Shown here: piece after piece, positions 1-10,330 of the stretch
How the letters are laid out: each line of letters opens with the position of its first letter
Numbering within the stretch: position 1 is the stretch's first letter
Origin: Hetaerina americana
Lineage: Eukaryota; Arthropoda; Insecta; Odonata; Calopterygidae
Direction of reading: 5' to 3'
Length of the DNA: 64,000 nt
Assembly (NCBI GenBank): GCA_022747635.1
Contig: JAKTNV010000004.1
Location: forward strand, 24,949,179-25,013,178
Translations under genes and position numbers: made by a program
Notes under the pieces: generated by a model
Told to the model about the DNA's origin: nothing
Database searches by the model: none
What the model saw: only the letters and a program-made list of their open reading frames with translations

Positions 1-1070
1 GCATTTCGGCTTGGCCCCGCGCTATTGGCTATACTGTATCTACTCGCTCCCCCACAAGCCTCGCCGAAAACAGGGAGCTCGTAGAGGAAACAAGTAAAAG
101 GAGAAGGGAAAGTAATGAATAGGGAGATATGATTGATAGGAATGATTATAATTTTCCTTCTGTTTCCGCTGTGGTCACGAGTTATACAGGGAACACCGGA
201 TTTTTTAACTATCTGAACTATTTGTCACGTATTCTGTCTCTAATCTAGACACTGCTGCACGGTTTCGATGGAGTCTGGGTAATAATGCTGAAAGTACGTA
301 CAAATACAGGATTTACCGAACAATAACTGTGAAAAGTGAATACAATATTTTTTGAGTTGCCACATCACCAATGATTTCAAGTAAAGGCAATAAAAAACTT
401 GAGTGAACTTTTCCGTTCTGTCGAAGATATTTTACAGCAAGCGGACTTTTTTCTTTATTTTTTTAAATTCTTTATTCAATTTACCTACAGATGAGTCTCA
501 TATACCAATGACTAACTCGATGCTCGGTCTTACTTAAGAGAAATAGCATGCTTCTATTACTTTTTCAGTTCCGTATTTTACAAATATACATATAAAATGT
601 GAAGTACATATAGAAGAGAAAAAATATAGTTTCTCTAAGGTCTCACCGCGTAGTACATTCATGGACTTCATAATTACATGTTTGCCCAATCCTAGTTGAG
701 AGAGGCATCCGAGTACTTTACGTTCTTATCTATGAATATTTCTGTCCTTTGAGCATGTAAATTTAGCTCTACTCGTTTGACATAATTCTCGAAAGTGTGA
801 AACCGTACATTTTTTTAATATTCATTTCTACTCCTTCTTTAGTGCACAAATTAGAATGCTAGGGCGTCGACGGAGGAATTATTTCAATCAGGAACTGGAG
901 AAAAAAATTACTGTTTGAGGTGAAAGGCTGGATAAACCTGGGTGGTCGCAAGGTGAAAAATTGGGAAGGAGAGGAACTCAGAAGTGTTCGGGGGGAGTGG
1001 AGGGGAAGGGGACGCGGGGTAGGGGAGCATGACGCTTCGTCAGTTCAATGCACGCGGCGGAGAGAAGGCG
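1..1070. other. Intergenic, no gene recognised
   Basis: Mostly AT-rich single-copy-looking DNA. From about 960 the plus strand becomes G-rich (repeated GGGGA-type runs). A 113-codon frame from 920 is low-complexity and runs into the hairpin at 1071-1160, so I do not call it a gene. No repeat family recognised elsewhere in this window matches here. Confidence 0.5.
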
Positions 1071-1160
1071 GGTGTGACCAGAAGCCTGAAATCATTCATA
1101 CACACACACATACATATGGATGCAATGGTGTGCGTATAATATCAGGCTTCTGGTCACACC
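1071..1160. repeat. Inverted repeat with 19-bp perfect arms
   Basis: The left arm GGTGTGACCAGAAGCCTGA (1071-1089) is exactly complementary to the right arm at 1142-1160. Pairing continues imperfectly inward through an AC-rich left side and a GT-rich right side, giving a roughly 90-nt hairpin. No target-site duplication is obvious at the edges. It could be a small fold-back or MITE-type element, a terminal-repeat fragment of a retroelement, or a precursor-miRNA-like transcript. The sequence alone does not decide between these. Confidence 0.75.
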
Positions 1161-1586
1161 AGAGGTCAATCACTCAACTCACTCTGATGGCGATGGAGGC
1201 CAACGAAATCCATAAAAAGAGAGTTATTCATTATGTTCGACTTCCACCACATCACGCCTGAAGCTACTCAATTTTCTTTTTTGTTTTTTCCTTTTCTGTT
1301 CCTTTTCTTCGTTTTATTACGATTCTATTGCAGATTTATAGTATATTGTGACAATGACTTTTGAAGTTGTCACATTGGTGAAATTTCGGCGCAGTAGATA
1401 TTAGAGAAATTATTTAAGAACAAAAAATAAAAAAAAGAACACTCGCGGAGATATTTTACGTTTCGGCTGTCAAGCCGCCATCGTTGAACGCTGAAGAATC
1501 ATTCACAGGCACACACGGATACACGTATACTATAGTGAGGGAGTTTATCTATACGTTTATGTGCAATTAATCTATGAATTTGTGCG

Positions 1587-1894
1587 CGTGTATTTAGTAG
1601 TAGTAGTTTTAGGAGGAGGCGACCGACAGCTGAGGTCATTTGCGCCACAAGGGATGGATAGGAAGAAGGGTGGAGAGAAACCCGGCGTCGGCATTAGCCT
1701 ACTCTTAACGAAAGGCGCCAAGGGGTCCACAGAAAGGACGGCGTACTCACTCGAAGTGCTCTCCACAAAGCACCTCAAGTAAGGATCGGGATACCACTGA
1801 AAATTATCTGCCGTCTCCGTGATTCGAACCCGGGCCCTCTGATTGGGAAGCCGGTTAGCCACCGCACCAATCTCGATCCCCGTACGTGTATTTA
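1587..1894 (-). mobile_element. tRNA-derived SINE, family A, complete copy with target-site duplication
   Basis: Read on the minus strand, the element starts at 1884 with a tRNA-like head carrying an A-box-like GGTGCGGTGGCTAAC and a B box GGTTCGAATC. A body shared with copies at 16896, 44726, 46377 and 52838 follows, and the element ends in a short CTA repeat at 1597. The 10-bp direct repeat CGTGTATTTA lies exactly at both edges (1587-1596 and 1885-1894), as expected from target-primed insertion. It is transcribed, if at all, by RNA polymerase III and encodes no protein. The open frames on both strands here are incidental. Confidence 0.85.
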
Positions 1895-2754
1895 TTAACG
1901 ATTTGAGGCCACTTTATGACATTAACACAGTCGCCACCATGCTTTGTCCCGTCACCTCCCAAATTTCGTTACCGTAATTTCAGGACCGAAATTCGGAGCG
2001 GGCGACCGTTGGAAAAGGGAGGGACGCAAAGTTCTCACGAGCCTCTCTCCATGCCGCGCGACTGTACTGTGGATGCAAGCAAGCATGACGGCATCGCGCA
2101 GCAAGACCGATTGAACCATCTGAGTGGTTTTCGTGTTCCCATGCCGGTCTCGAAAATCGAACTTTGAAATGTTCAACTCCGACCGAGCTTAAATTGAAGG
2201 GGTTGGTGGAATCAACTCGATTTATATCTTCGTTGAGATCATAGGGTTTCAAAAGACCCTTTCAAAATGACACGTATTGAATCCAATAAGAAATGACTCG
2301 AACATCGAAAAACTGTTCATTATTGTTTGCCAGGATGCGGGCGTTCTGTGGGGACAAATGCCCTTCACCGATCATTCTTTATCCTTCCTCAGCGACGGAG
2401 CCCTATTCGGATCAAATATTTAAGTCAATTCCGAGGGTGAATTGTGTAACCGTACGCTTTAATGTTTCCGATATCAATGCACTTGCAGTAATAAGCAACC
2501 CCTCTGCTTCAATTCACTGCAGATAGGTGCACATTTGTCAAATTATATCAAATGTACGAGTAACGATTTCATTCTCACTGGAGTTGCGAGGATTTCGCTT
2601 GAATGGCCCCATCAAAGATGGTAACTATTACGTGCAAGGAACCATATACAGGAAAATACTTCGATTGACGTTGAATATGTCCCGCTAATTCTAACGTAAA
2701 CCTTTCTTAATACTTACGAGACAGTATATCTCCCAACTTCTACTAAGAGTTTAA
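1895..2754. other. Intergenic, no gene recognised
   Basis: Three overlapping frames of 74 to 90 codons on both strands (1916-2252) conflict with one another and contain no recognisable domain. The stretch 2293-2526 is also open but has no family signature. I see no repeat family in this interval. Confidence 0.4.
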
Positions 2755-2820
2755 CTTGGAACCATCATTTCTATTTGAGAATCGAGACTTGGAACCATCA
2801 TTTCGATTTGAGAATCGAGA
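2755..2820 (+). repeat. 33-bp tandem duplication at the LINE 5' junction
   Basis: Two adjacent copies of a 33-bp unit differ by one base (C/T-T versus C-G in the middle of the unit). Because 33 is a multiple of three, the frame continuing into the LINE reads an 11-residue unit, EPSFLFENRD-like, twice. An in-frame stop (TAA, 2744-2746) lies just upstream. The duplication therefore sits at or close to the 5' truncation point of the LINE copy. Confidence 0.8.
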
Positions 2821-3430
2821 CAACAAAGGAAGCGAGGAACAGGATATAAACTACAAAATAGAAGGTTCAGCATTGACTACGGCAAATCAAGTTAAATATT
2901 TGGGGGTTGTTCTAACACCACGCCTTTCATGGGGAGCACATATCAGGACAATATGCGGATCAGCTTTAAAGAAACTTGGCTTCATAAAACGGGTGGTGGG
3001 GAAATGTAATGAAAAAATTAAAGAGAGTTGTTATTTTGCTCTAGTTAGACCTCATTTGGAATATGCCGCAAGTATTTGGGATCCGTGGGAGAAAATTTGG
3101 AAAAAAGAATTAGATAAAGTCCAGAGAAAATCCGCTAGATTCGTTAAAAATTGTTATGATAAGAACACAAGTGTGATAGATCTTTTAGTGGATTTAGGCT
3201 GGGAACCACTTGAAATGCGGAGAGAACAAGCGAGGCTTAGACTTTTAGAAAGGTTCAGAACAAACGAGTTTAACTATGACACTGAAAGAATTATAATGGC
3301 CCCCTACTTAGGTAGATCAGACCACAAAGATAAACTAAGGGAGATAGATTCCAGGACAGATAGGTACAAATACTCATTCTTTCCCCAAACAATCAGAAAT
3401 CATAATAGTAAGGCACCGAAGTCACTTTAG
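2756..3430 (+). pseudogene. Non-LTR retrotransposon reverse transcriptase, C-terminal fragment
   Basis: The 224-codon frame has no ATG start and opens with TTG after an upstream stop, so it is a 5'-truncated remnant. From about residue 48 it shows the region after the reverse-transcriptase palm of Jockey/CR1-type LINEs: YLGVVLTPRLSW (48-59), a Cys-containing LGFIKR segment, ALVRPHLEYAASIWDP (95-110), QRKSARFV (123-130), DLGWEPLEMRRE (145-156) and the terminal FFPQTIRNHNS (208-218). The catalytic FADD region and endonuclease are absent, so it cannot be active. No stop or frameshift interrupts what remains, which suggests a fairly young insertion. Family placement below 'non-LTR, Jockey/CR1-like' is uncertain. 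Confidence 0.85.
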
Positions 3431-3739
3431 AAATATTGAAAACATTGAATTTAAAAGTCGGAGCAAAGTTAAACACTGCAAGGCTGTTGGGTATACCTTC
3501 AGGTGCATGTGTATGTAAGATGTAGGTAGCATTAGAGTAGGAGTGTTAGCATGTGTGTGGGGTGTAAGTGTTCATGCATGAATGTATGCCATGTTTTTTT
3601 TGTGGATGTATGATTTTGTGGTTATTGCATGCGGTTTTTTTGTTTTTTTTTCTTTTTCTTTTCTAAATTACGGGTGGTGTCCTAACACCCCCCGCCACAC
3701 GCCCTTGCGGCGGCTTGCGGGGTATTAAGTAGATGTAGA
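3431..3739 (+). mobile_element. LINE 3' UTR with conserved terminal hairpin (tail copy 1)
   Basis: A GT-rich 3' UTR follows the reverse-transcriptase stop codon. It ends in a GC-rich hairpin (about 3689-3722: CCCCGCC and inner GCC pairing with GGC and GCGGGG), then GTATTAAGTAGATGTAGA, a degenerate GATGTA repeat. The same hairpin plus TAGATGTAG tail recurs at 6672, 16322, 21361, 21843, 26038 and 58741. Being directly downstream of the coding frame, this copy identifies the solo hairpins as 3' ends of the same LINE family. Conserved 3' structures in LINEs commonly serve reverse-transcriptase recognition. Confidence 0.85.
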
Positions 3740-4266
3740 CGCCGTCAAAAATTCATGCGATACATAGGCATTAAAGGCAGTCTCTTCTACACAGAAAGCG
3801 CTTTTACGCGACGAATTACCGAAGTATAACGCATAAGACAGAGCCGATTCATTTTCGGCAGCGACTGACTTACGTCCATGAAAATTAACTGCGAGATGTA
3901 ATATCTATTTATTATTCCTCTCTTCATCGTCCGATTTAAATAAACCAAGTTAATGAAATTGTACAAATACTGAATCAGTATTCACATGACGATGTAAAGG
4001 CATTTAATGAATACATAAAAAGATATCATTTCATTACCAAGCAAACCAGTTGACTATAATAAATCGTAACCGAGATCGACCAGTCATATCGACTGACACG
4101 TCGGCGAGCCGTGGCCCAAAGTCTTGGATCGAGGCAGCAGTTGATCGATTTTTAATGGATCGAATACAAAACCGACTCACCCAGGAAGGCTATACTGATC
4201 CCAAGCCCAAAAATATCATTAATACAGTTCACGCAGCAGTAACGCTGAAACTACATGGTTAAAACC
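3740..4266. other. Intergenic, no gene recognised
   Basis: AT-rich DNA. A 70-codon frame at 4050-4262 has a fairly even amino-acid composition but no motif I recognise, no neighbouring coding signal, and ends at the boundary of the next SINE. I leave it uncalled. Confidence 0.4.
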
Positions 4267-4462
4267 AGTCGGTACCGAAGGTGGCGGGTTAACGTCCTCA
4301 TCTGTTAAGGCAAGAGGTCGCTGGATCGTTTCCCAGCAAACGCCGGTTACCCTCCACCTTATGTATTGTGTTAGCGTGATTGCACTTGTTATTATTACAT
4401 GCTAATGTTCCGATGCTAAAGGCCACATTTATTGTTTCCGGAATAAATATCACTAAATAAGC
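4267..4462 (+). mobile_element. tRNA-derived SINE, family B, diverged copy
   Basis: It aligns along its whole length with the minus-strand copy at 13785-13972. The shared parts are the head (GGTGGCGGGTTAACGTCCTC), the middle ending ACCTTATGTATTG (a decayed CACCTAGGGCTTAGGTG), the body with AAAGGCCACATTTATTG (from AAAGGCCAGAGTGCTG) and the tail GGAATAAATATCACTAAATAA. The B box is decayed (GGTCGCTGGATCG). This is an old copy and probably transcriptionally dead. Confidence 0.65.
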
Positions 4463-5609
4463 AATCTTGTAACACTGAGTGAACTGTAAGTCATCAAACA
4501 AATTCTCAATTTAATCAATGCTCGAAGTCAAAAGAATATATAAAAAGTATGCTGTTGGCACTGATTACTAGTCCGATTCGAACGGTGGCGACTCCCTCAA
4601 TCCAAGAATCGAACCGACCCCTGGTCGAGAGTGAACTCGCAGAGAAGAGGGAAACGAGAAAAATCGAACCAACGAAAAACGACGCCTTCCTGCAAGCTGT
4701 TTGCGTAACACCCCCTGCCATCCAAATGTACATGAGTCTCCTCCTCCGTGAAGTCACTGCGACCCAGCGTCGCACACCGTCCATGCACAAGTTCGAAAGA
4801 AAACACTAACGAAATCCGCCGTGCATATTTTTCATGAATCTTCAAGAGGGAGGGCTCCAATCTTGTGTCCTGAAGAGGGTCGACGAAGGAGGTGGTGCAC
4901 GCGCGCGTGAAGGGAGCCTTTTGTTGAGAAGGAGGAGTGGAGACAAGAAAAAGAGAAAGGCCTCGTTTAATTAAATCAGTTCCGGAGCGGCGATGGTGGC
5001 AGGGCACGGCCTCCCGCCCGCATGCCGCCACCGCCGGTGATACACGAAGGGGCCGCCGGAGCATGAGGGGGAGGCATTGGGGTAGGGGGAGGCCTCGAAG
5101 AGCGGGAGGGAGGAATGGGGGTGTCGCCCCTCACCCGCGACCTTCCTTCCGCTCGTTCCGCTCCAGGGTTGGCCGGTAACGAAAGAGGAATGAACCTATG
5201 TTGCCACGAAAACCACTAATCCCACGGACGAGTATGAGCGTTTTACGCGGGGTACCCGCAGAAGAGGAGATCTTTGACGCTATCATAATTTTCAAAACGC
5301 TAACACTGTAGCTTCAACAATGAAATTCAACACGCCAGGTGCTGATGAAGATGATATCCACTTAATTTCAATGACATTTTACAATTCACTGTTCTCGCGA
5401 AGTTGCGATATGTGGCCACCTCTTGTCGATCCAAAGCTGGCGGGATGGAATACTACGGTATGAGAGGCATTTAAAATGTTGTATTTGGGAACGTTTTTCT
5501 AGTTTTATTTTTTAAAGTACTTCGTTGGCTTGCAGAAAACTATTATTTATTAAAATAAAACACGGAAAGTACAGCATTGAACACTACTTTCGAAAAATAC
5601 TCCGAACAT
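4463..5609. other. Intergenic with a CpG-rich block at about 4980-5180
   Basis: The interval is AT-rich at both ends. Around 4860-5180 it is GC- and CpG-dense and G-rich on the plus strand, which keeps several frames open on both strands (4597-5064 minus, 4937-5179 plus). Their translations are arginine- and glycine-rich without a domain. A CpG-rich promoter-like block is possible, but no exon is visible next to it. Confidence 0.35.
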
Positions 5610-5662
5610 TTTATTTATTTATTTTGCATTAGTCCGATCACAGCACCTCGGCCATTACATCG
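5610..5662 (-). mobile_element. SINE family B, 3' tail fragment
   Basis: On the plus strand this reads TTATTTATTTATTTTG, then CATTAGTCCGATCACAGCACC and CGGCCATTAC. That matches the reverse complement of the family-B 3' end at 13785-13830 (ATTTATTTATTTAGC, TTAGTCCGGAAACAGCAC, CTGGCCTTTAC). Only the last 50 or so bases and the TAAA-type tail remain. The tRNA-like head is missing. Confidence 0.65.
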
Positions 5663-6671
5663 TGCGAGTTTTTCCATGGTCCTTTGGTTACGCGCTATAC
5701 TGCGCTCATAGAGAAATGGAAATTTTGTGAAGGTTCACGGGAGAGGAAGTGTACAGGTTAAGTTTTTGAATGATAATATTTACTTTTTTGTAGACTCGTG
5801 ATTCATTATTCTTTCGTTTGGGGATTTTAACCATTAGATGAAATATTGCACCACGCAAAAAACCTTAGTCGCACTTGGCTCTTTATTACGGCAAAATTAG
5901 GATTATTCAATTGGAATTCTAAAATGAGGGGTAAGAGGTGCACATCTATCAGCTGAGATGACACACTTTGCCATTCCGGGAACTTATAATGTGGCAATAG
6001 ATTATTTCATATTTCCCTGCTTGAGAGTGATACTATACATTTAGAGAAATGTTATTTCGCTTGTCGCCTCTGACCGTTTTACACCCATATTTGTTCGCGA
6101 GATTAACTGAACTATAACTCGTGTGTCGTACAAAGTGGCGACCTCCTGGGCGAACTAAATAGAAATTACATTTTTCTGACCAATATATTAAGGAAATATA
6201 TTACAAATGAATTGTGATTTATGAACCACACATGAGAATCTACAAAAGCACAACACGGGAAACTACGCAAAATCGACTGCTGCGAATATCATTATAATAT
6301 GAAAAAAGAAACAAAAGTTACTTTACTCAAATTTTTCGGAGTACCTACGCAGCAGTGATATTTTTCAAACAAACAAAACAATGAAGCCAGTGCATTTTAC
6401 ATAGTACGAAAAAAGCCGATACAGCCAGAATTGTTATCGATGCTCTGGTAATAAATTACAATTCAAATACTAACGTGCATTTCCAGATTAATTGGTTTGC
6501 AGGGCGGATCGTGGAGAGACCAAACGGTCCCTAGAACTTGAACTAGGATCTCCTTGAGACGCCTTCCATGGTATGGAATTTATTGTATTCGGTTTCAATA
6601 TTTTTTAAAATGAACAAGCATTTAAAACCGAATACATTGTTTATGGCAAAACGCATTTCAAGTCTTACTGT
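5663..6671. other. Intergenic, AT-rich
   Basis: No coding frame of interest. A small inverted repeat with 12-bp perfect arms, TGTATTCGGTTT (6584-6595) and its complement (6625-6636), lies near the right end next to the LINE tail. A weak tRNA T-arm-like hairpin around 6530-6560 on the minus strand lacks the rest of a cloverleaf. Confidence 0.4.
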
Positions 6672-6750
6672 CATTTACATCTACATAATACCCCGCAAGC
6701 CGCCGCAAGGGCGTGTGGCGGGGGTGTCAGGTCACCAACCGTACTGTCGG
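6672..6750 (-). mobile_element. LINE 3' tail with hairpin (tail copy 2)
   Basis: On the minus strand it reads TACGGTTGGTGACCTGACAC, the full hairpin, then GGGGTATTATGTAGATGTAAATG. The hairpin is identical to that at 3689-3722. No reverse-transcriptase coding sequence is attached, so this is a severely 5'-truncated insertion, typical of aborted target-primed reverse transcription. Confidence 0.85.
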
Positions 6751-9700
6751 GTCTTTCCTTCAACGCCAACGCAACATTGAGGCCAGACCAACAATCTTAC
6801 CGTTCCCCGAAAGTCGCAACAGAAAGCCTCTAGCATGCTGCCCTTTTCGATAGCGAGCGGGCATGATCGTCGAACGTATAAAGATATCATAAAGCGAAGC
6901 ACGAAAATTGACAGCATGGCGGAGTGAATTTGATGAAGACAGAAGATTTATGAATAAAAAGGCAAGGGTTTAATACAATGCTTTCTTCATTTTGGTACGT
7001 ACCAGTGCCTAGTATTACTCAAGGTACATCAGTACATATAGAAGCACGAAAATGAGTTTGGCGGATGAAGTAGCATTCATACAAAACTCTAAATACGGCC
7101 AGAGTAATAATAATTCCAGCTATCCAACACCGAAGTACTTTCGCCGAACCTCTCCTCCACGCCTACTAACATTCGGTTGACTTAACTCTACCCTGTGTTC
7201 GAGTGCCGCTGCTCGAGACGTCTCATGTCGAAGGTTCCGATTCCACCTCAGGAATACAGGTTGCGCACGCCAATTTATGGGTCCAATTAGACCGCGATAC
7301 GATTCCGGCCGTCTGTAATCGAGGGAAAAATGAATGATTGCAGGGCCAAAAAATGTCAGGGAGATATTAAAAATTGCGCGGTGGGGTCCGTGTTCACCCA
7401 CACTGCCCCTTCGTCGTATGACGAATCGCAGGTAGTCGAAGCCGACCACGACCGAGAGACCCTCGCTTCAAATCAAACTTCGGCAGACGGTCCTTTCAGT
7501 GGCCACTGTTCACTCCTTTCCGAGAGCCCTACTGCCAAGGTCGCGCCCCTCGGACTGCTGATGAGCTCATAATGAATGTTTCGCGTCCATTTCGCCGGCC
7601 AGCCATCCTAGGCGGAGGTCGGGGTGCCTTCTTTCCACCCACTTACTCATTCTCCTCCTACTCCTTCCGTCTACCCCGAGGGAGGAAGGCATGACCACCA
7701 ACGTGTAGGGGAGAGCTTCCTCCACCCCACTCCCTCTCTCTCTCTCTCTCTCCCTTTGCAACTTCACCCTGGACTCACCTCCACCCTCTCTCTTCTCAAA
7801 CTGGAGGAGGAGAGAAGAGAGAGAGAGAGGAGGTGGTGGAGAGAGAAAGGCGACCCAGTGCAACGTTGCCATTCCTCCACCACGCGAGTCACACCTGTGA
7901 ACGGCAACGTCGAGAGTTGTTGAGTGCCGCTCGTGGACAGCTCCAAGTCTGTTAGTGTGTGTGTGAGCGCCACATGATTCTGATATAGGATAAGGGAAAT
8001 GGGCGGATGAGGTGGACGCAAAAAAAACGGAGAGGATAAAATGGAGGGAGACGGGGAGGAAGGACGATTGGTGGGTGGTGGATGGTAGTTCGTGGTTGGG
8101 GAGAGAAAGGGTAGAGGGAGAATTGAGACGAAGAGGGGAGACGGAGAAAGAGAGGGAGGATGGGAGTGGCTACTGCGAAGGAGGGAATGTTAACGAAAGA
8201 GTGGTCGTGGGGCGGACTAGAGAGAGGGAATTTCAGCGGAGGAGGGATGTATGTAGTTAGATTGTGGGGATTAGGCATTTGGGAGGGGGGTGGGCAGCAG
8301 CGAGGGAGTGATATATTGGGGCGGGGAGACAGGCACGGGACATTTTCCCGTCAAGCTCTTTCCCTTCCTTAAATCGTCCCGTGGAGGAAGAAACGAGGGA
8401 AGGGAGCAGCGACTCCCAAGAGGGAAAGGCGAAGGGTAACCGCGCGCATATTTTGATTATGAGGTAAGCGCGATCACGGCATAGGGGGCAAGGTATTGAT
8501 GACGCTACGAATGAACACTCACCCCTCTTTGCTTCTGAAGCGCAAGACTCCGAACCACAATATTCAACATTTGCACGTATGTCAAAAATGAAATTTTGGG
8601 TGCCGAATAATGTGAAACAGAGAATCACAGAGACAAGCTTTTCTTTGAATATGAATAAAAACTTAATCGCTACAGCCACAAGCCAAATATAACAAAATTG
8701 GTTAAGAGAGCATTATAATGAAAATAACTGCGAAGAGAATACCTTCAAAGTACGCGTTTTTTTATGGTGAAAGAATTACCATTGTTGGAATGGGTGACCA
8801 TCAAATCCTCCAGATATATTAAATTAAAATCTACCAATGGGCTGTGGTAGGTCTTGAATACGCCATAGATTCCATCAGCCACGATTGAAATCCTCAATTA
8901 TATACTGATTTTATACATCACGCTCTCATGACACGTAAATTGAAGAAAATGTGAACCAATGATAAGCAAACGGTGAAAAATCCCACCAAGACAACGGACA
9001 TTAGATTGTGCCTCAAAATAAAAGGACGGATAACCGATTTATATTTTCGCTTTTCGCCTCGGTGACTGAAAGGGATTCCGCCGAAAGCGACAAAGCGAGA
9101 CAATGGGTTAAATCAAGAAAGAGATACAGAATATGATAACCCGGGATCGATTTTCTATGCGATGGCATGAACGGAATCAGAAAGATATTTACTAGCTGCA
9201 AAGAAATATCTCATGTAGGATATCAGGTTACGGAAATCCTTTTAAGCAAGAGACGATAAATTAGCAAGACGAGAAGCTGTAAGTCAAAAAGGGAGAAGTT
9301 GAAATGGCGAAAGAAATATACTATAGACACGATGAAGCTTCATCGCCATTTTCAATTATTCATTCGTTAGATACGAAGGTATGCATCGAAGGGAGCGGTG
9401 TGTTAGAGTTATGTACGACGGGGAAGAGGTGGGAATGGAGTGAAAAAAAATTGAATGGATTTCTGAGGGAGAGTCGGACGTGGATGTTCGGAGGGAGATA
9501 AGAGGAAGCCGTAATTGAAAGGAAATGCGAGGAGAATGGATAGAAATCTTCTCAGTCGGGGATGAATCCGGGATGGGACGAGGGGAGGGAAGCCGAAGGG
9601 ATCGTTGGAATGATGGGGAGGGACGGGAACCAAACTCTTAACAGAAAACTGACCGCGCTCGAGACTATTATATCCGGCCGGCTATGTCCTTGCGTAAGAA

Positions 9701-9919
9701 GAACCTACTCGCTAGAAGAATATTTTGGGGTCCATTATACGCTAAGTTCGTTACAGACCGCAGCAGCGGCGGTGGAGATCTATTAAGCTCAATTATCGGT
9801 AGAGATATCTACTGGACAAGTCAAGTTTTCTGATGAACTAATTGGTCTCCCGTATCTTCTAATTTTCCAATCCCCACATAGCACAACACTACATAAATTC
9901 TCATAAAACCTACATTCAA
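6751..9919. other. Intergenic with polypyrimidine and polypurine blocks
   Basis: No gene recognised. A CT microsatellite (7733-7752) is followed by a CT-rich arm and then a GA-rich arm (about 7776-7850) that are roughly complementary and could pair. From about 7990 to 8420 the plus strand is strongly purine-rich (GGGAGA-type runs). The remainder is AT-rich. Open frames in the skewed blocks are low-complexity (Ser/Pro/Leu-rich or Arg/Glu/Gly-rich) and occur on both strands at once, the usual artefact of base skew. Confidence 0.4.
7733..7752. repeat. (CT)n microsatellite
   Basis: An uninterrupted run of alternating CT, flanked by further CT-rich sequence. About 60 bases downstream a GA-rich stretch (7808-7834) is partly complementary, so the two could form a purine-pyrimidine hairpin. 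Confidence 0.9.
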
Positions 9920-10203
9920 ATGAACTCTTCCTTTACTCATCATACTTTCTGTCTTCCTCCATTCCGTTTACCATACTACTTCCAACAACCCAACATTCTA
10001 CCCTCTATCACAGTTTTGAGTGGTCCATTACGCTCCCAGTATGCTCTGTATCCTCTATACCAGCCTCTTCTGCATTTTGACAACCTTCTCTATTCCCCTT
10101 CCACGCATAGAATTTCTCCGTTTGTTTTACTTCCCGTCCATTTCATTTTTTCTATTCTCCTCCACAGGCACATATCAATAATCTACCACTTACACTTATT
10201 TTG
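9920..10203 (-). pseudogene. Decayed RTE-like LINE reverse-transcriptase C-terminal fragment
   Basis: Translating the minus strand gives LWRRIEKMKWTGSKTNGEIL, which fits the pattern CWRRMLKIKWTxxxTNEEVL seen near the end of RTE-type LINE ORFs. Further on, after frameshifts, it gives a fragment GPLKTVIEGRMLG corresponding to the HDGLLKTVIEGRMEG stretch of the same region. Stops and frame changes interrupt it. It appears related to the fragment at 20893-21345. Recognition is by motif only. Confidence 0.6.
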
Positions 10204-10246
10204 TTGAAAAAAAATTTAGAAATTTTTCCCGAAATAGTGTCTCACT

Positions 10247-10330
10247 AAACGACGGGCGTGTCAACTCACGAGACATCTTCAGGTATAAGACATTTAAAGA
10301 TGACTCTGTGAGTTGAAACGCCCGTCGTTT
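10247..10330. repeat. Inverted repeat with hammerhead-like arms (Penelope-type terminal repeat?)
   Basis: The left arm (10247-10279) and right arm (10297-10330) are nearly perfect complements over about 33 bases, sharing AAACGACGGGCG and TCAACTCAC, with a 17-base spacer. On the minus strand the left arm reads CTGAAGA, a short CTC/GAG stem, GACA in place of GAAA, then CGCCCGTC. The right arm on the plus strand keeps GAAACGCCCGTCG but has lost the CTGANGA box. This order resembles the minimal hammerhead motifs known in Penelope-like retroelement flanks. One extra base separates box and stem, so activity is doubtful. Confidence 0.55.
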
